From Lachnospiraceae bacterium (GTDB lineage: Bacteria; Bacillota; Clostridia; Lachnospirales; Lachnospiraceae): a DNA stretch of 64,000 nt. The stretch's first letter is position 1; each line of letters begins with the position of its first letter. Below are positions 23,461-32,101 of this stretch, in pieces. The translations under genes and the position numbers were made by a program. The stretch spans positions 62,001 through 126,000 of the forward strand of contig JAQVCT010000004.1 in the NCBI GenBank assembly GCA_028689655.1. The letters are read 5' to 3'. The notes below the pieces were generated by a model. It was not told the DNA's origin. It did no database searches and was given only the letters and a program-made list of their open reading frames with translations.

Positions 23461-24462
23461 TTATTTATCGCTTAAAGTTTCAACAAATAAATTGATGAAT
23501 TTTCTTCCCTGTAAGCTTTTTGCAATTCTAATGTTTCTATGTTTGGCTCTCTCATTTTTTATGATTTGTTTACCAAAAAAAGCAACCGTCTGTCCCCTTG
23601 AGAGTTCTCCCTCCAATTCCACATCTACAGATACCGCCGGTGTATATTCGCACAATTCCGGATTTGCCACCAATGCAAGGGTAATTATATCATCCATGGG
23701 AAATCCACCCAGTTGGAAGTATTCCCGCCATATATCAATATAGATTGGATATTTCTCAATCACATATCTTGTCACCGGTGTATCAGCATTACTCTTTAGT
23801 TCTGCCAGATGATCCCGTGTCAGCATTCCATCCGCATAGGTATTATTTTCGCATACATCCAAGGGTACAAGTGTTATTTTCATATTAGAGTTAAACACTA
23901 CTTTCGCGGCCTCCGGATCTGCCCAGATATTATATTCTGTCACCGGAGTTATATTACCTGGTATTTGGAATGTCCCGCCCAAAATATATGCTTCTTTTAT
24001 CTTTTCAGCAATATAAGGTGCTTTTTTCAGTGCTAATGCAATGTTGGTAACAGGTCCTGTTGTTACCAGCACAATTTCCCCCGGTCTTTCCTCAAATGAT
24101 CGGATCAGGAAATCGACTGCCGTCATTTCTTCCGCATTTCCATTCACATGCTCTGCCTTTTCATTGAACATATCAAGTCTGTCGCCAAACTTCCAACGCA
24201 GTTCTTCATCAAAATTAACAGGATCTCCATTCACATTCTCTTTTTTAGGATTTAACATCTCTTTTGCTCCGGCATATACCGGTATGTTTTTTCCTGTAAG
24301 TGCCACTGTATTAAGTGCCACATTAACTGCCTGATCTATACTGCCACATGCACCATTTACTGTGGTAATTCCTAAAATATTTATTTCTTTATGTAATGCC
24401 CCATATAATACTGCTAAAATATCATCTCCTACAGAGTCTATGTCCAGAATTACATCTACCAT
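23461..24462 (-). CDS. Nucleoside hydrolase (IunH/Rih family), divergent member
   Basis: A 333-residue nucleoside hydrolase. The N-terminal Ca2+ site reads DIDSVGDDILAVLYG, a variant of the usual DxDPGxDD. Further motifs are GITTVNGACGSIDQA, VTTGPVTNIALAL, YILGGTF, the active-site strand TEYNIWADPEAAKVV and the late FPMDDIITLALV, where MHDP is more usual. The enzyme would split N-ribosides into base and ribose. The substitutions in the first motif (SVG for PG.) and late in the protein suggest a shifted specificity compared with the second hydrolase of the operon. Confidence 0.9.
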   Translation of the reverse strand: MVDVILDIDSVGDDILAVLYGALHKEINILGITTVNGACGSIDQAVNVALNTVALTGKNIPVYAGAKEMLNPKKENVNGDPVNFDEELRWKFGDRLDMFNEKAEHVNGNAEEMTAVDFLIRSFEERPGEIVLVTTGPVTNIALALKKAPYIAEKIKEAYILGGTFQIPGNITPVTEYNIWADPEAAKVVFNSNMKITLVPLDVCENNTYADGMLTRDHLAELKSNADTPVTRYVIEKYPIYIDIWREYFQLGGFPMDDIITLALVANPELCEYTPAVSVDVELEGELSRGQTVAFFGKQIIKNERAKHRNIRIAKSLQGRKFINLFVETLSDK

Positions 24463-24487
24463 AAATTCTCCCTTCCAGTCTCATCCT

Positions 24488-25114
24488 TTAATCAATTTTC
24501 AGAAATTTATCAGTTACTTTATATACATACGGTCTTACAAATTGAACTGCCGGACCTGTCATAAATGCCGCAACTATTGTTCCAACACCCACGACTCCTC
24601 CCAATGCAAAACCAACCACCACGAACGAGATGTCGCAAGTCACCCTAACGATTCGATAGGAGAACTTCAGTTTGTCACTGATTACCTCCGATACCATATC
24701 AATGGCGCCAACACCTAACTCTGCTCTGATATAAGTTGCTATTCCTACTGCCATAATTAAGCATCCTATCAATATCATTACAATTCTAATAAAAAGATTT
24801 AATTCTCCTTTAATCAGCGTATCCATAACGAAACTGACAAAATCTGCTGTGTATCCTATTCCAAAAATTGCAAGAAGGGACGAGAGATTAATATAAGATT
24901 TATCTACGATAAATACAATTATCAGGATAATCACATTTGTCAATGCGGAGGCTGTTCCATAGCTCACATGGAGTATATTTCCAAATCCCAGTTCCAACAC
25001 ACTGGCTGGATCTACACCCAACTGGCTATATAGAAATATCCCTACGCCTACCCCGCTTATCATTAATCCAATGATTGCTAACACAATCTGTCTTAATAGG
25101 TTTTTCTTTCTCAT
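24488..25114 (-). CDS. YczE/YitT-like integral membrane protein
   Basis: A 208-residue protein with about five membrane helices. It opens with QIVLAIIGLMISGVGVGIF and LYSQLGVDPASVLELGFG, followed by a second copy-like segment ILIGCLIMAVGIATYIRAEL ahead of GVGAIDMVSEVISDK. The internal repeat and the LGVxP/LGVGAID motifs are typical of the YczE/YyaS/YitT membrane family. Function is not established for the family. Its place between two nucleoside hydrolases, in a nucleoside operon, suggests a role in moving a product such as a base or ribose; that is inference. I start at the second ATG, 5 bases after GGGAG. Confidence 0.8.
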   Translation of the reverse strand: MRKKNLLRQIVLAIIGLMISGVGVGIFLYSQLGVDPASVLELGFGNILHVSYGTASALTNVIILIIVFIVDKSYINLSSLLAIFGIGYTADFVSFVMDTLIKGELNLFIRIVMILIGCLIMAVGIATYIRAELGVGAIDMVSEVISDKLKFSYRIVRVTCDISFVVVGFALGGVVGVGTIVAAFMTGPAVQFVRPYVYKVTDKFLKID

Positions 25115-25160
25115 TATTGCTCCCATCTACGATTTCATCGCATACAATTTTATTTCCGTT

Positions 25161-26120
25161 TTAATTCAATGCTTTCATTGCTTCAAAAAATGCATCTACA
25201 TATTTTTCTCTCTCCACATTTAAAAGCACTGTGGTATTTTTATCCACTTTTTCTCCGAATATTTTCTCTTTATATCCAATGGTGTCCACTACCGTCATGC
25301 CTGTTGTCAATTCACCCGTTACTTCCACATCAACATTACAGGTGACGCTTGTAAATATTTCCGGATAGAGAAGTGCGGCAATTGCTGTGGGATCATGCAT
25401 CGTACAACCTGGGAAACCTTCCACTTCATAATGATATCTGCTGAAATAATCTATCAATTCCGCTGCAAATACAGATAACTCATTCCCTTGTTTTCTTAGT
25501 CGTTCATTTTCTTCTCTTGTAATATAAGCCTTATGTGTCACATCCAATCCAGCCATAATAATTGGAAGTCCTGAATTAAATACCAGTTTCGCCGATTCCG
25601 GATCTGCCCAGATATTATATTCTGCTGCCGGTGTCCAGTTACCCATATAGGCGCCGCCCCCCATCATGGATATCAGTTCTATTTTCTCTTTCAGATCTGG
25701 TCTTACAATCAATAAAGTTGCTATATTTGTCATGGGTCCAATGGGAACCAGCGTTATTTTTTCTTTTGATTCTTCTATGGTTTTAATCAGGAGTTCCAAT
25801 GCACTCATTTTTACAGGCTCAAATCCACACTCTGGCAATACAGGACCTTCCAGTCCTGAACTTCCATGTACTACTTCACCTCCAACAACTAATTTTCTGA
25901 TTAACGGTTCTTTTGCTCCCATTGCCACTGGAATATCCAGCCTGCGTGCTTTTGTTAATACTTTGATTGCATTGTTGGTCACTTTCTCAATCGTCTGATT
26001 TCCCGCCACCGTTGTCACCGCCCGCAGTTCCAATTCTTCTGATGCCAATGCCCACAGAATTGCCATTGCATCATCATGCCCAGGATCACAGTCTATAATA
26101 ATTGGTCTTTTCTTTCCCAT
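25161..26120 (-). CDS. Nucleoside hydrolase (IunH/Rih family)
   Basis: A 319-residue hydrolase with the canonical Ca2+/substrate motif IIDCDPGHDDAMAILWALAS, TTVAGNQTIEKVTNNA, HGSSGLEGP, GPMTNIATLL, MMGGGAYMGNWTPAAEYNIW, ADPESAKLVF and the late MHDPTAIAALLYPE. It would cleave purine or pyrimidine ribonucleosides to base plus ribose in the cytoplasm; its motifs are closer to RihA/RihB than those of the second copy. It begins 2 bases after the stop of the upstream permease, so is translationally coupled to the transporter. Confidence 0.94.
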   Translation of the reverse strand: MGKKRPIIIDCDPGHDDAMAILWALASEELELRAVTTVAGNQTIEKVTNNAIKVLTKARRLDIPVAMGAKEPLIRKLVVGGEVVHGSSGLEGPVLPECGFEPVKMSALELLIKTIEESKEKITLVPIGPMTNIATLLIVRPDLKEKIELISMMGGGAYMGNWTPAAEYNIWADPESAKLVFNSGLPIIMAGLDVTHKAYITREENERLRKQGNELSVFAAELIDYFSRYHYEVEGFPGCTMHDPTAIAALLYPEIFTSVTCNVDVEVTGELTTGMTVVDTIGYKEKIFGEKVDKNTTVLLNVEREKYVDAFFEAMKALN

Positions 26121-26122
26121 TT

Positions 26123-27061
26123 CTATTCCTCCGCTAATTTTTCTTTTCTCTTTTTCTCAGATTTACTTCTCTTGGCTGCATAAGCCACAAGCCCTACGAT
26201 TGTTACCAGATAAGGAAGCATCTGTACAAGTTCCGGTGGAATCATGGTAACCTGTAAAGAATAGGATAACGCTTCCGCTACCGCAAACAACAACGAGGAT
26301 AAGGCTGCCCCGATGGGTGTTGAATTTCCCATTGCATCTGCTGCCAGCGCAATAAATCCTCTTCCTGCTGTCATGTTCTTAGAGAACCATGTAACATATC
26401 CCATGGACATAAATGCACCAGCCATTCCGCCCAGAACACCACTGATCCCAAGAGCGATATACCTTATCTTCAGTAAACTTACTCCTACTGATGACAATGC
26501 ATTGGGTGCTTTTCCCGCTGATCGTATGCGAAGTCCCAGGGGCGTCTTGTACAGTAAGACATATACCACGATAATCATAAAGAAAGCTATATAGGATACT
26601 ACATTATGGTTGGACAATATTTCCCCGATAATGGGAATATCCTTAATAATGGGAATCTCTATGGATGGAAGTTTTCCAGAGTTGAGCGCAATCGTTGTTC
26701 CTTTATCTTTAACGATGGCGTACATAAAATATACGGTTCCACCTACTGCCATCGTATTAAAAGCAATACATGCAAGTACACTGTCAGCTTTTAAACTCAT
26801 GGAAGCATATCCTATGGCCAGGGAACACACTACCCCTGTAATAATAGCTATGACAAATCCAAACCAGGGTCCAAATCCATATGCGCTGGCAAATACTCCT
26901 GTGAGCGCTGATGTGAGCATAACACCTTCAATACCAATATTGGTAATTCCTGCATTGGATGTAATCACTGCTCCCATGGAAGCTAAAATCAGTGGGGTTG
27001 CTACCCTAATAACAGAAAACAAAAAAGTTGTACTAAAAACCGCTTGTATCATACTCTCCAT
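26123..27061 (-). CDS. Nucleoside ABC transporter permease (NupQ/YufQ type)
   Basis: A 312-residue BPD_transp_2-type permease with about eight to ten helices and the family stretches TPLILASMGAVITSNAGITN, IGIEGVMLTSALTGV and LRIRSAGKAPNALSSVGVSL, followed by KIRYIALGISGVLGGMAGAF. This is the second permease of the BmpA-type nucleoside importer. Start and upstream stop overlap as TAATG, so it is coupled to the first permease. A basic Lys/Glu tail ends the protein. Confidence 0.92.
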   Translation of the reverse strand: MESMIQAVFSTTFLFSVIRVATPLILASMGAVITSNAGITNIGIEGVMLTSALTGVFASAYGFGPWFGFVIAIITGVVCSLAIGYASMSLKADSVLACIAFNTMAVGGTVYFMYAIVKDKGTTIALNSGKLPSIEIPIIKDIPIIGEILSNHNVVSYIAFFMIIVVYVLLYKTPLGLRIRSAGKAPNALSSVGVSLLKIRYIALGISGVLGGMAGAFMSMGYVTWFSKNMTAGRGFIALAADAMGNSTPIGAALSSLLFAVAEALSYSLQVTMIPPELVQMLPYLVTIVGLVAYAAKRSKSEKKRKEKLAEE

Positions 27062-28155
27062 TATTTAGCTCCTCCTGCTTCCAATAAATTTTTTGATACT
27101 TTTGTTGTCATTTTGTGTCTATATTTTGCAAGAAATGCTGTTGCTGCAACAAGTATGATTACCAATCCCTCAATAATTGCTACAATTTCTGACGCTACAT
27201 CCGATTGTTTATACATGTAATCCGCGCCAATTCTCAAATATGCAACGAAGAATGCTGCCACAGGGATATACGCTGGATTTTCTTTTGCAAGAATATTCAA
27301 TATGACTCCATCAAATCCATATCCCGGGAGGCTGGACCACTGGAATCTGGAATACATTCCCAGCATCTCCGTACTGCCACCTACACCTGCAATGAAACCT
27401 CCTATTAACTGAGAACTCATAATTACCCCTGCAACACTGATACCTGCACATTTTGCAAAATGAATATTGCTTCCTGTAACACGAAGTTTATACCCCCACT
27501 TTGTTTTAAACATAAAGATATAAGTTAAAACAACAAACACAGCCACAATAAAGATTCCTGCATGTAATCTTGTTTTCGGTATAATATTTCCAAGCTGTAC
27601 CCCTTCTCTAAAGCTGTAAGATGCCTTATATGCAGAATCCGGATCTCTTGCCACTTTATTAAAAATATAAGTTGCAAAATAAAGCACTACGTAATTGAGC
27701 ATCAGAGATACTACCATTTCGCTGCAATTCCACTTAACCTTTAATATTCCAGGAATTGCACATACCAAAGAACCTACAATACCCGCTGCAATCATACATG
27801 CTATAATGACCAATACGGGCGGCCCCGGCATATAGATTGCTAATATCGCTGCAACGAGTGCTCCCATGAACAGCGCACCCTCCGCCGCAAGATTGAATTG
27901 ATTTGCTTTGAACATTACATTTACAGCAAGTCCTGCAAATGTTAAGGGAATCAATGCTTCCAATACCGTACTAAATCTTCTTATACTGGTCATCGGTCCA
28001 ACAAATAAATTTCCAATGGCTTCCAATGGAGTATTCGTTGAAAAAGACATTATTATAAATGAAATAGCAAATGCAATAAATATCGCAATCGCAAATCGCA
28101 TTACCTCAAACCAGGCGCTAAATTGCTCTACTGTCATTCTTTTCTTTATTTTCAT
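27061..28155 (-). CDS. Nucleoside ABC transporter permease (NupP/YufP type)
   Basis: A 364-residue BPD_transp_2 permease, longer than its partner by an N-terminal extension, with FAGLAVNVMFKANQFNLAAE and GALFMGALVAAILAIY near the middle and LRVTGSNIHFAKCAGISVAG in the cytoplasmic coupling loop. It forms the membrane channel with the second permease. Its ATG overlaps the ATPase stop by four bases (ATGA), as is usual for these operons. Confidence 0.92.
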   Translation of the reverse strand: MKIKKRMTVEQFSAWFEVMRFAIAIFIAFAISFIIMSFSTNTPLEAIGNLFVGPMTSIRRFSTVLEALIPLTFAGLAVNVMFKANQFNLAAEGALFMGALVAAILAIYMPGPPVLVIIACMIAAGIVGSLVCAIPGILKVKWNCSEMVVSLMLNYVVLYFATYIFNKVARDPDSAYKASYSFREGVQLGNIIPKTRLHAGIFIVAVFVVLTYIFMFKTKWGYKLRVTGSNIHFAKCAGISVAGVIMSSQLIGGFIAGVGGSTEMLGMYSRFQWSSLPGYGFDGVILNILAKENPAYIPVAAFFVAYLRIGADYMYKQSDVASEIVAIIEGLVIILVAATAFLAKYRHKMTTKVSKNLLEAGGAK

Positions 28156-29702
28156 AATATCCCTTTCACCTCTTCCTCTGTTTGTTTTTTTACACCAAGC
28201 ATATAATATCCCAGTTCCTCCTCCGTAAGCTTGCTGGTATCCTGAAAATAAGCATTTACTTTTCCATTATGCATTACGATCGTACTATCACTTAACTCTA
28301 ACACTTCGTTTAAATCCGCAGATACCAATAAAATTGCTGCTCCTCTATCGCGAAATTCTACTATCTTTTTTCTGATCAACTCTGATGCACCTGCATCGAT
28401 TCCGCGGGTAGGCTGCTCTGCAATGATAATCTCTGCTTCTTCCGTCAGTTCCCTGGATGCCACTACCTTTTGAATATTTCCACCCGAAAGCATTTGAACC
28501 TGATGTTGAATACTGCCACATAAAATATTAAAATCTTCTACATTATGTTCTGCTTTTTCTCTCATCTTTTTCCTGTCCAGGAAAATATAATTGTATAGAA
28601 ATTGATCTATTTTATCAGCAAACATATTATCCAAAATACTCAATTTTGCTGCACATCCATTTGTCATTCGGTCTTCCGGTATGTATGAAAGCTTATTACT
28701 TCGGAATACTGACGGCTCATATTCCTCAATTAATTTTTCATTTATGATTACCTTTCCACTCAGTGGTTTTATCATTCCCGTAAGTATTCCTGCAAGTTCG
28801 GACTGTCCATTTCCTTCCACCCCTGCTACGCTTAATATTTCTCCTTTTCTAAGCTTAATACTCACGCCGTCAAGACTTTTCTTTCCGATATTATTTACAT
28901 ATACAAGGTTTTCTGTTTCCAGGCATACATCCCCTCTCCTGGCAGGTTTCTTCTCTACAGTAAGTACGATTTCTCTTCCAACCATTTTGTTGGATATATC
29001 CTGTGGACTTGTATCTTTCACAAAGCTTGTTTCTACCGTTGTTCCATGACGCATGATAGTGACCCTGTCACAAATTTCCATAATCTCATTCAGTTTATGG
29101 GAGATAAAAATAATCGTATGTCCCTGCTTTTTTAAAGTATTCAACTCCACAAAAAGTTCCTTTGTCTCCTGGGGGGTAAGAACTGCGGTTGGTTCGTCCA
29201 GGATCAGTATTTTTGCACCGCGTACCAGAGCCTTTAATATTTCTGTCTTTTGTTTTACGCCAACACTTACATTTTCAATTTTTTCATTTACATTTATGTT
29301 AAAATTATATTTTTCCGAACATTCAGCTGCACGTTTTTGCATTTCTTCTTTATTCATGAACATTCCAAATTTTTTCGGTTCATTTCCCAACACAATGTTT
29401 TCCGCAATTGTAAGCGAATCCACTAACATGAAATGTTGATGTACCATACCAATTCCAAGGCTGATGGCTTTTTTGGAGTTTTCTATCTTTACTTCCTCAC
29501 CATTCAGAATGATTTTTCCTTCTTCCGGATTTTCAATTCCAAACAGTATTTTCATTAAAGTTGATTTTCCAGCTCCATTTTCCCCGATCAGTGCATGAAT
29601 TTCACCTTCGTGCACTTCAAAATTAATATTTTTGTTTGCCACAATTCCGTTGGGATAAACCTTCCAAATATTTTCTACTTTTAAAATCACTTTTTTATTC
29701 AT
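28152..29702 (-). CDS. Nucleoside ABC transporter ATP-binding protein (NupO/YufO type)
   Basis: A 516-residue double-ABC ATPase. The first half has Walker A GENGAGKST, Q-loop region GMVHQHFMLVDSLTIAENIV and Walker B ILILDEPTAVLTPQE. The second half has a degenerate Walker A (GVEGNGQSE), SYIPEDRMTNGC, signature LSGGNIQKVV and IIIAEQPTRGID. This layout is typical of ribose/nucleoside importers. It energises uptake by the two permeases encoded just downstream and uses the BMP lipoprotein encoded upstream. A hairpin separates it from the lipoprotein gene. Confidence 0.94.
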   Translation of the reverse strand: MNKKVILKVENIWKVYPNGIVANKNINFEVHEGEIHALIGENGAGKSTLMKILFGIENPEEGKIILNGEEVKIENSKKAISLGIGMVHQHFMLVDSLTIAENIVLGNEPKKFGMFMNKEEMQKRAAECSEKYNFNINVNEKIENVSVGVKQKTEILKALVRGAKILILDEPTAVLTPQETKELFVELNTLKKQGHTIIFISHKLNEIMEICDRVTIMRHGTTVETSFVKDTSPQDISNKMVGREIVLTVEKKPARRGDVCLETENLVYVNNIGKKSLDGVSIKLRKGEILSVAGVEGNGQSELAGILTGMIKPLSGKVIINEKLIEEYEPSVFRSNKLSYIPEDRMTNGCAAKLSILDNMFADKIDQFLYNYIFLDRKKMREKAEHNVEDFNILCGSIQHQVQMLSGGNIQKVVASRELTEEAEIIIAEQPTRGIDAGASELIRKKIVEFRDRGAAILLVSADLNEVLELSDSTIVMHNGKVNAYFQDTSKLTEEELGYYMLGVKKQTEEEVKGIL

Positions 29703-29731
29703 TTCTACACCCCATGCTTACTTTTTAAAAC

Positions 29732-29763
29732 AAAGGTACCTCATAATGAATATGGGTACCTTT
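29732..29763 (-). terminator. Intercistronic hairpin between BMP lipoprotein and ATPase genes
   Basis: A perfect 9-bp stem AAAGGTACC/GGTACCTTT with a 14-base loop. On the minus strand it is followed by GTTTTAAAA. Placed after the binding-protein gene, it probably acts as a partial terminator or 3'-end stabiliser, giving more lipoprotein than ATPase and permease. Confidence 0.65.
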
Positions 29764-29783
29764 GAACCTAACAGTATCTTAAC

Positions 29784-30917
29784 TTATGGAGCAACACTGT
29801 TTCTCAATTTATCAAGTTCCTCTGTTGTCATTCCAATTGCCGTACCTACACTTATTTCCCCTGCAATTACTTTTCCCTGAATATCTTCTATCTCTTTCTG
29901 CTCTTCTGCAGATAAAGTACTTGTATAAATATCATTCTTGGCAAGTCCTACACCACCCTCTGCAATGCCCAGGCTTTCTGATGTTCCCAGAGCCAGTTCT
30001 CCTTTCAAATCCAATTCAACAGCACGATAAATGGCATCTCCTACATTTTTCATCATTGAAGTAACAATATGTTTTGCTGTTTCTTCATCTCCGTTTGCTG
30101 CATATCCTGCAGATTGATCTGAATCAACCCCTATGATATATTTATCTGCATCCACTGCCGCCTCAATTACACCAAGACCTGTAGGACCTGCCGCTGCAAA
30201 CATGACTTCTGCGCCCTGATTGCTCAATACGATTCCATGTTCTTTTCCTTTTGCAGGATCATAATAATCTCCAGGATAGGTGGCTATTATATTTATATCA
30301 GGATTAATTGCTAAGGCTCCCTCGATGTAACCAACCAGGAAATCATTGATCGGTGGAATATCCATGCCTCCCACAAATCCTAACGTTGCTGTATCCTTTG
30401 CCAATATTGCTGCAACCGCCCCTGCCAAAAATGAACCTTCATTCTGTTTAAATGTTGCGCAATATACATTTTCATAATCTCCACTTTCAAAATCAACGGT
30501 ATTATCCATCATAAAAAATTTCTTTTCCGGATAAAGTGGAGCAATATTCTGCATTGGCTCTACCATAGATGGTGACACAGCAATAATATAATCTGCATCC
30601 TCCTCTGCTGCATCCGCCAAGGCAGGTTCCCATTTTGATTCGTCATCACCCGTTTCTATTACTTGAACTTCCATTCCTTTTTCTTCTTTTAATCGCTGCA
30701 TCCCTGCGTTGGCGGAATCAAAGAAACCAAGATCACCCAAATTTCCGTTTACAATAAGAATCGCTTTCTTTGCACCTGTTTCACTTGCCTGTTCCTCCGA
30801 AGTGCCTGCCTGTGTCTGATCGCTTGTACTTTCATTTGTGCTTGTAGCACCACATCCAACGATTCCTGTTATCATAACCCCTGTCAATAACAATGCTAAT
30901 AACTTTTTCATTTGCAT
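29784..30917 (-). CDS. BMP-family nucleoside-binding lipoprotein
   Basis: A 377-residue lipoprotein. Signal peptide MQMKKLLALLLTGVMITGIVG leads into lipobox Cys22, then a Ser/Thr/Glu-rich linker to about residue 48. The BMP domain has GNLGDLGFFDSANAGMQRL, YIIAVSPSMVEPMQNIAP, FKQNEGSFLAGAVAAILA, LGFVGGMDIPPINDFLVGYI and GVDSDQSAGYA, features of the BmpA/PnrA purine-nucleoside receptors. It would hold nucleosides on the outer face of the membrane for the ABC transporter. AAGGAGAGGT precedes the first ATG; a second ATG two codons on is also possible. Confidence 0.94.
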   Translation of the reverse strand: MQMKKLLALLLTGVMITGIVGCGATSTNESTSDQTQAGTSEEQASETGAKKAILIVNGNLGDLGFFDSANAGMQRLKEEKGMEVQVIETGDDESKWEPALADAAEEDADYIIAVSPSMVEPMQNIAPLYPEKKFFMMDNTVDFESGDYENVYCATFKQNEGSFLAGAVAAILAKDTATLGFVGGMDIPPINDFLVGYIEGALAINPDINIIATYPGDYYDPAKGKEHGIVLSNQGAEVMFAAAGPTGLGVIEAAVDADKYIIGVDSDQSAGYAANGDEETAKHIVTSMMKNVGDAIYRAVELDLKGELALGTSESLGIAEGGVGLAKNDIYTSTLSAEEQKEIEDIQGKVIAGEISVGTAIGMTTEELDKLRNSVAP

Positions 30918-30941
30918 ACCTCTCCTTCTCTTAAATGTGTT

Positions 30942-31880
30942 TTACTTTTTTACTGACATCATTTGCTCAAAAATCTCATCCGTTTCCTGTCTTGTGGGTA
31001 TTGATGTCTGCGCGCCATTCCTCGTTACTGCAATTGATGAGGCAGCGTTGGCAAATATAATTGCCTCCTCTACATCTTTTCCCTCCGACAGTGCTACCAC
31101 AAAAGCTCCGTTAAAGCAATCTCCAGCCGCTGTGGTATCCACAGCAAGTACCTTTCTTGCCGGGAAAATTTTCTCCATTCCAGCGTTAACCAATAATGCC
31201 CCCTGGTTCCCCAACGTTACTAATACGTTTTTAACTCCCTTTTGTAAAAGCTCTTTTGCGCAATTCCTATAATCTTCGACTGCATTCCCCCTTTTTCCAC
31301 ATAGTCTCATGAGCTCTGTCTCATTTGGTGTTATATAATCTATTTTTTCTAATAGTTCTCCTGAAATATGATCCGGTGCCGGTGCCGGATTTAAAATCAC
31401 TATTTTGTTTAGTTCTTTAGCACGCTCAATTGCATACGTAATGGACGCAATTGGAATCTCCATTTGTAATATTATGTAATCACTCTCTTGAATCACTTTA
31501 TCTAACTCACCAATATAATTCACATCACATTCTGCATTTGCACCAGGTACTACCACGATACTGTTATTTCCCTCTTCATCGACGTAAATACTTGCCATTC
31601 CCGTTGCAGCTGAATCACTTTTTTTAATGGTGCTTATGTCAACCCCACTGTGTAAAAGACTGTTCTCCTGCATTTTTCCAAAATGATCTTGTCCTATACA
31701 TCCAAGAATCTTACCGTTATCTCCCAGTCTTGCCACTGTGCAAACTTGATTAGCACCTTTTCCACCTGGAATATATGTCACCTTTGATCCAAGAATTGTC
31801 TCACCTACTTGTGGCATTTTCTTCATTTCTATGACTGCATCCACATTTAAACTTCCAATGACTAATATTCTTTTTTTCAC
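30942..31880 (-). CDS. rbsK: Ribokinase
   Basis: A 312-residue PfkB-family ribokinase: VIGSLNVDAVIEMKKMPQVG, PGGKGANQVCTVARLG, ILNPAPAP, YITPNETE and VDTTAAGDCFNGAFV, where AAGD is the anion hole plus catalytic base. It converts ribose to ribose 5-phosphate. It is the first gene of the nucleoside operon, so the ribose released by the two nucleoside hydrolases is trapped at once. The free-standing enzyme has the normal AAGD loop, in contrast to the GAAD of the LacI-ribokinase fusion at the far end of the operon. Confidence 0.95.
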   Translation of the reverse strand: MKKRILVIGSLNVDAVIEMKKMPQVGETILGSKVTYIPGGKGANQVCTVARLGDNGKILGCIGQDHFGKMQENSLLHSGVDISTIKKSDSAATGMASIYVDEEGNNSIVVVPGANAECDVNYIGELDKVIQESDYIILQMEIPIASITYAIERAKELNKIVILNPAPAPDHISGELLEKIDYITPNETELMRLCGKRGNAVEDYRNCAKELLQKGVKNVLVTLGNQGALLVNAGMEKIFPARKVLAVDTTAAGDCFNGAFVVALSEGKDVEEAIIFANAASSIAVTRNGAQTSIPTRQETDEIFEQMMSVKK

Positions 31881-31904
31881 ACGTTTCCTCCTTTTTTCCT
31901 TTTT

Positions 31905-31997
31905 GTATACATAACTAGTTTCCTAAATCTGTTTCGTATACACATATAATACACTTCGACCTTTTTATTGTCAATGAGTTTTGTTTTATTTGTATAC
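31905..31997 (-). promoter_or_regulatory. Nucleoside operon promoter with three GTATAC operator-like sites
   Basis: On the minus strand TTGACA (31969-31974), an exact 17-base spacer and TATTAT (31946-31951) form a strong promoter for ribokinase. GTATAC palindromes flank it: 31992-31997 upstream of the -35, 31936-31941 near the start point and 31905-31910 inside the leader. Flanks are similar (TTTGTATAC or TTCGTATAC). This arrangement suits a repressor that binds across the promoter; the regulator is not identified. Confidence 0.7.
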
Positions 31998-32041
31998 TTA
32001 GTGTATTATCCTTTTCATATTTTGTTAGTTTTGCACAAAAA

Positions 32042-32077
32042 AAATATCAGAACTCATTTATAGAGTTTCTGATATTT
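32042..32077 (-). terminator. Intrinsic terminator of the MocR gene
   Basis: AATATCAGA...TCTGATATT with an inner ACTC/GAGT pairing. On the minus strand it is followed by TTTTTTTT. It lies 25 bases past the MocR-type stop and insulates the nucleoside operon promoter beyond it. Confidence 0.85.
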
Positions 32078-32101
32078 TTTCCCTGTTATATATTCCAATC
32101 C

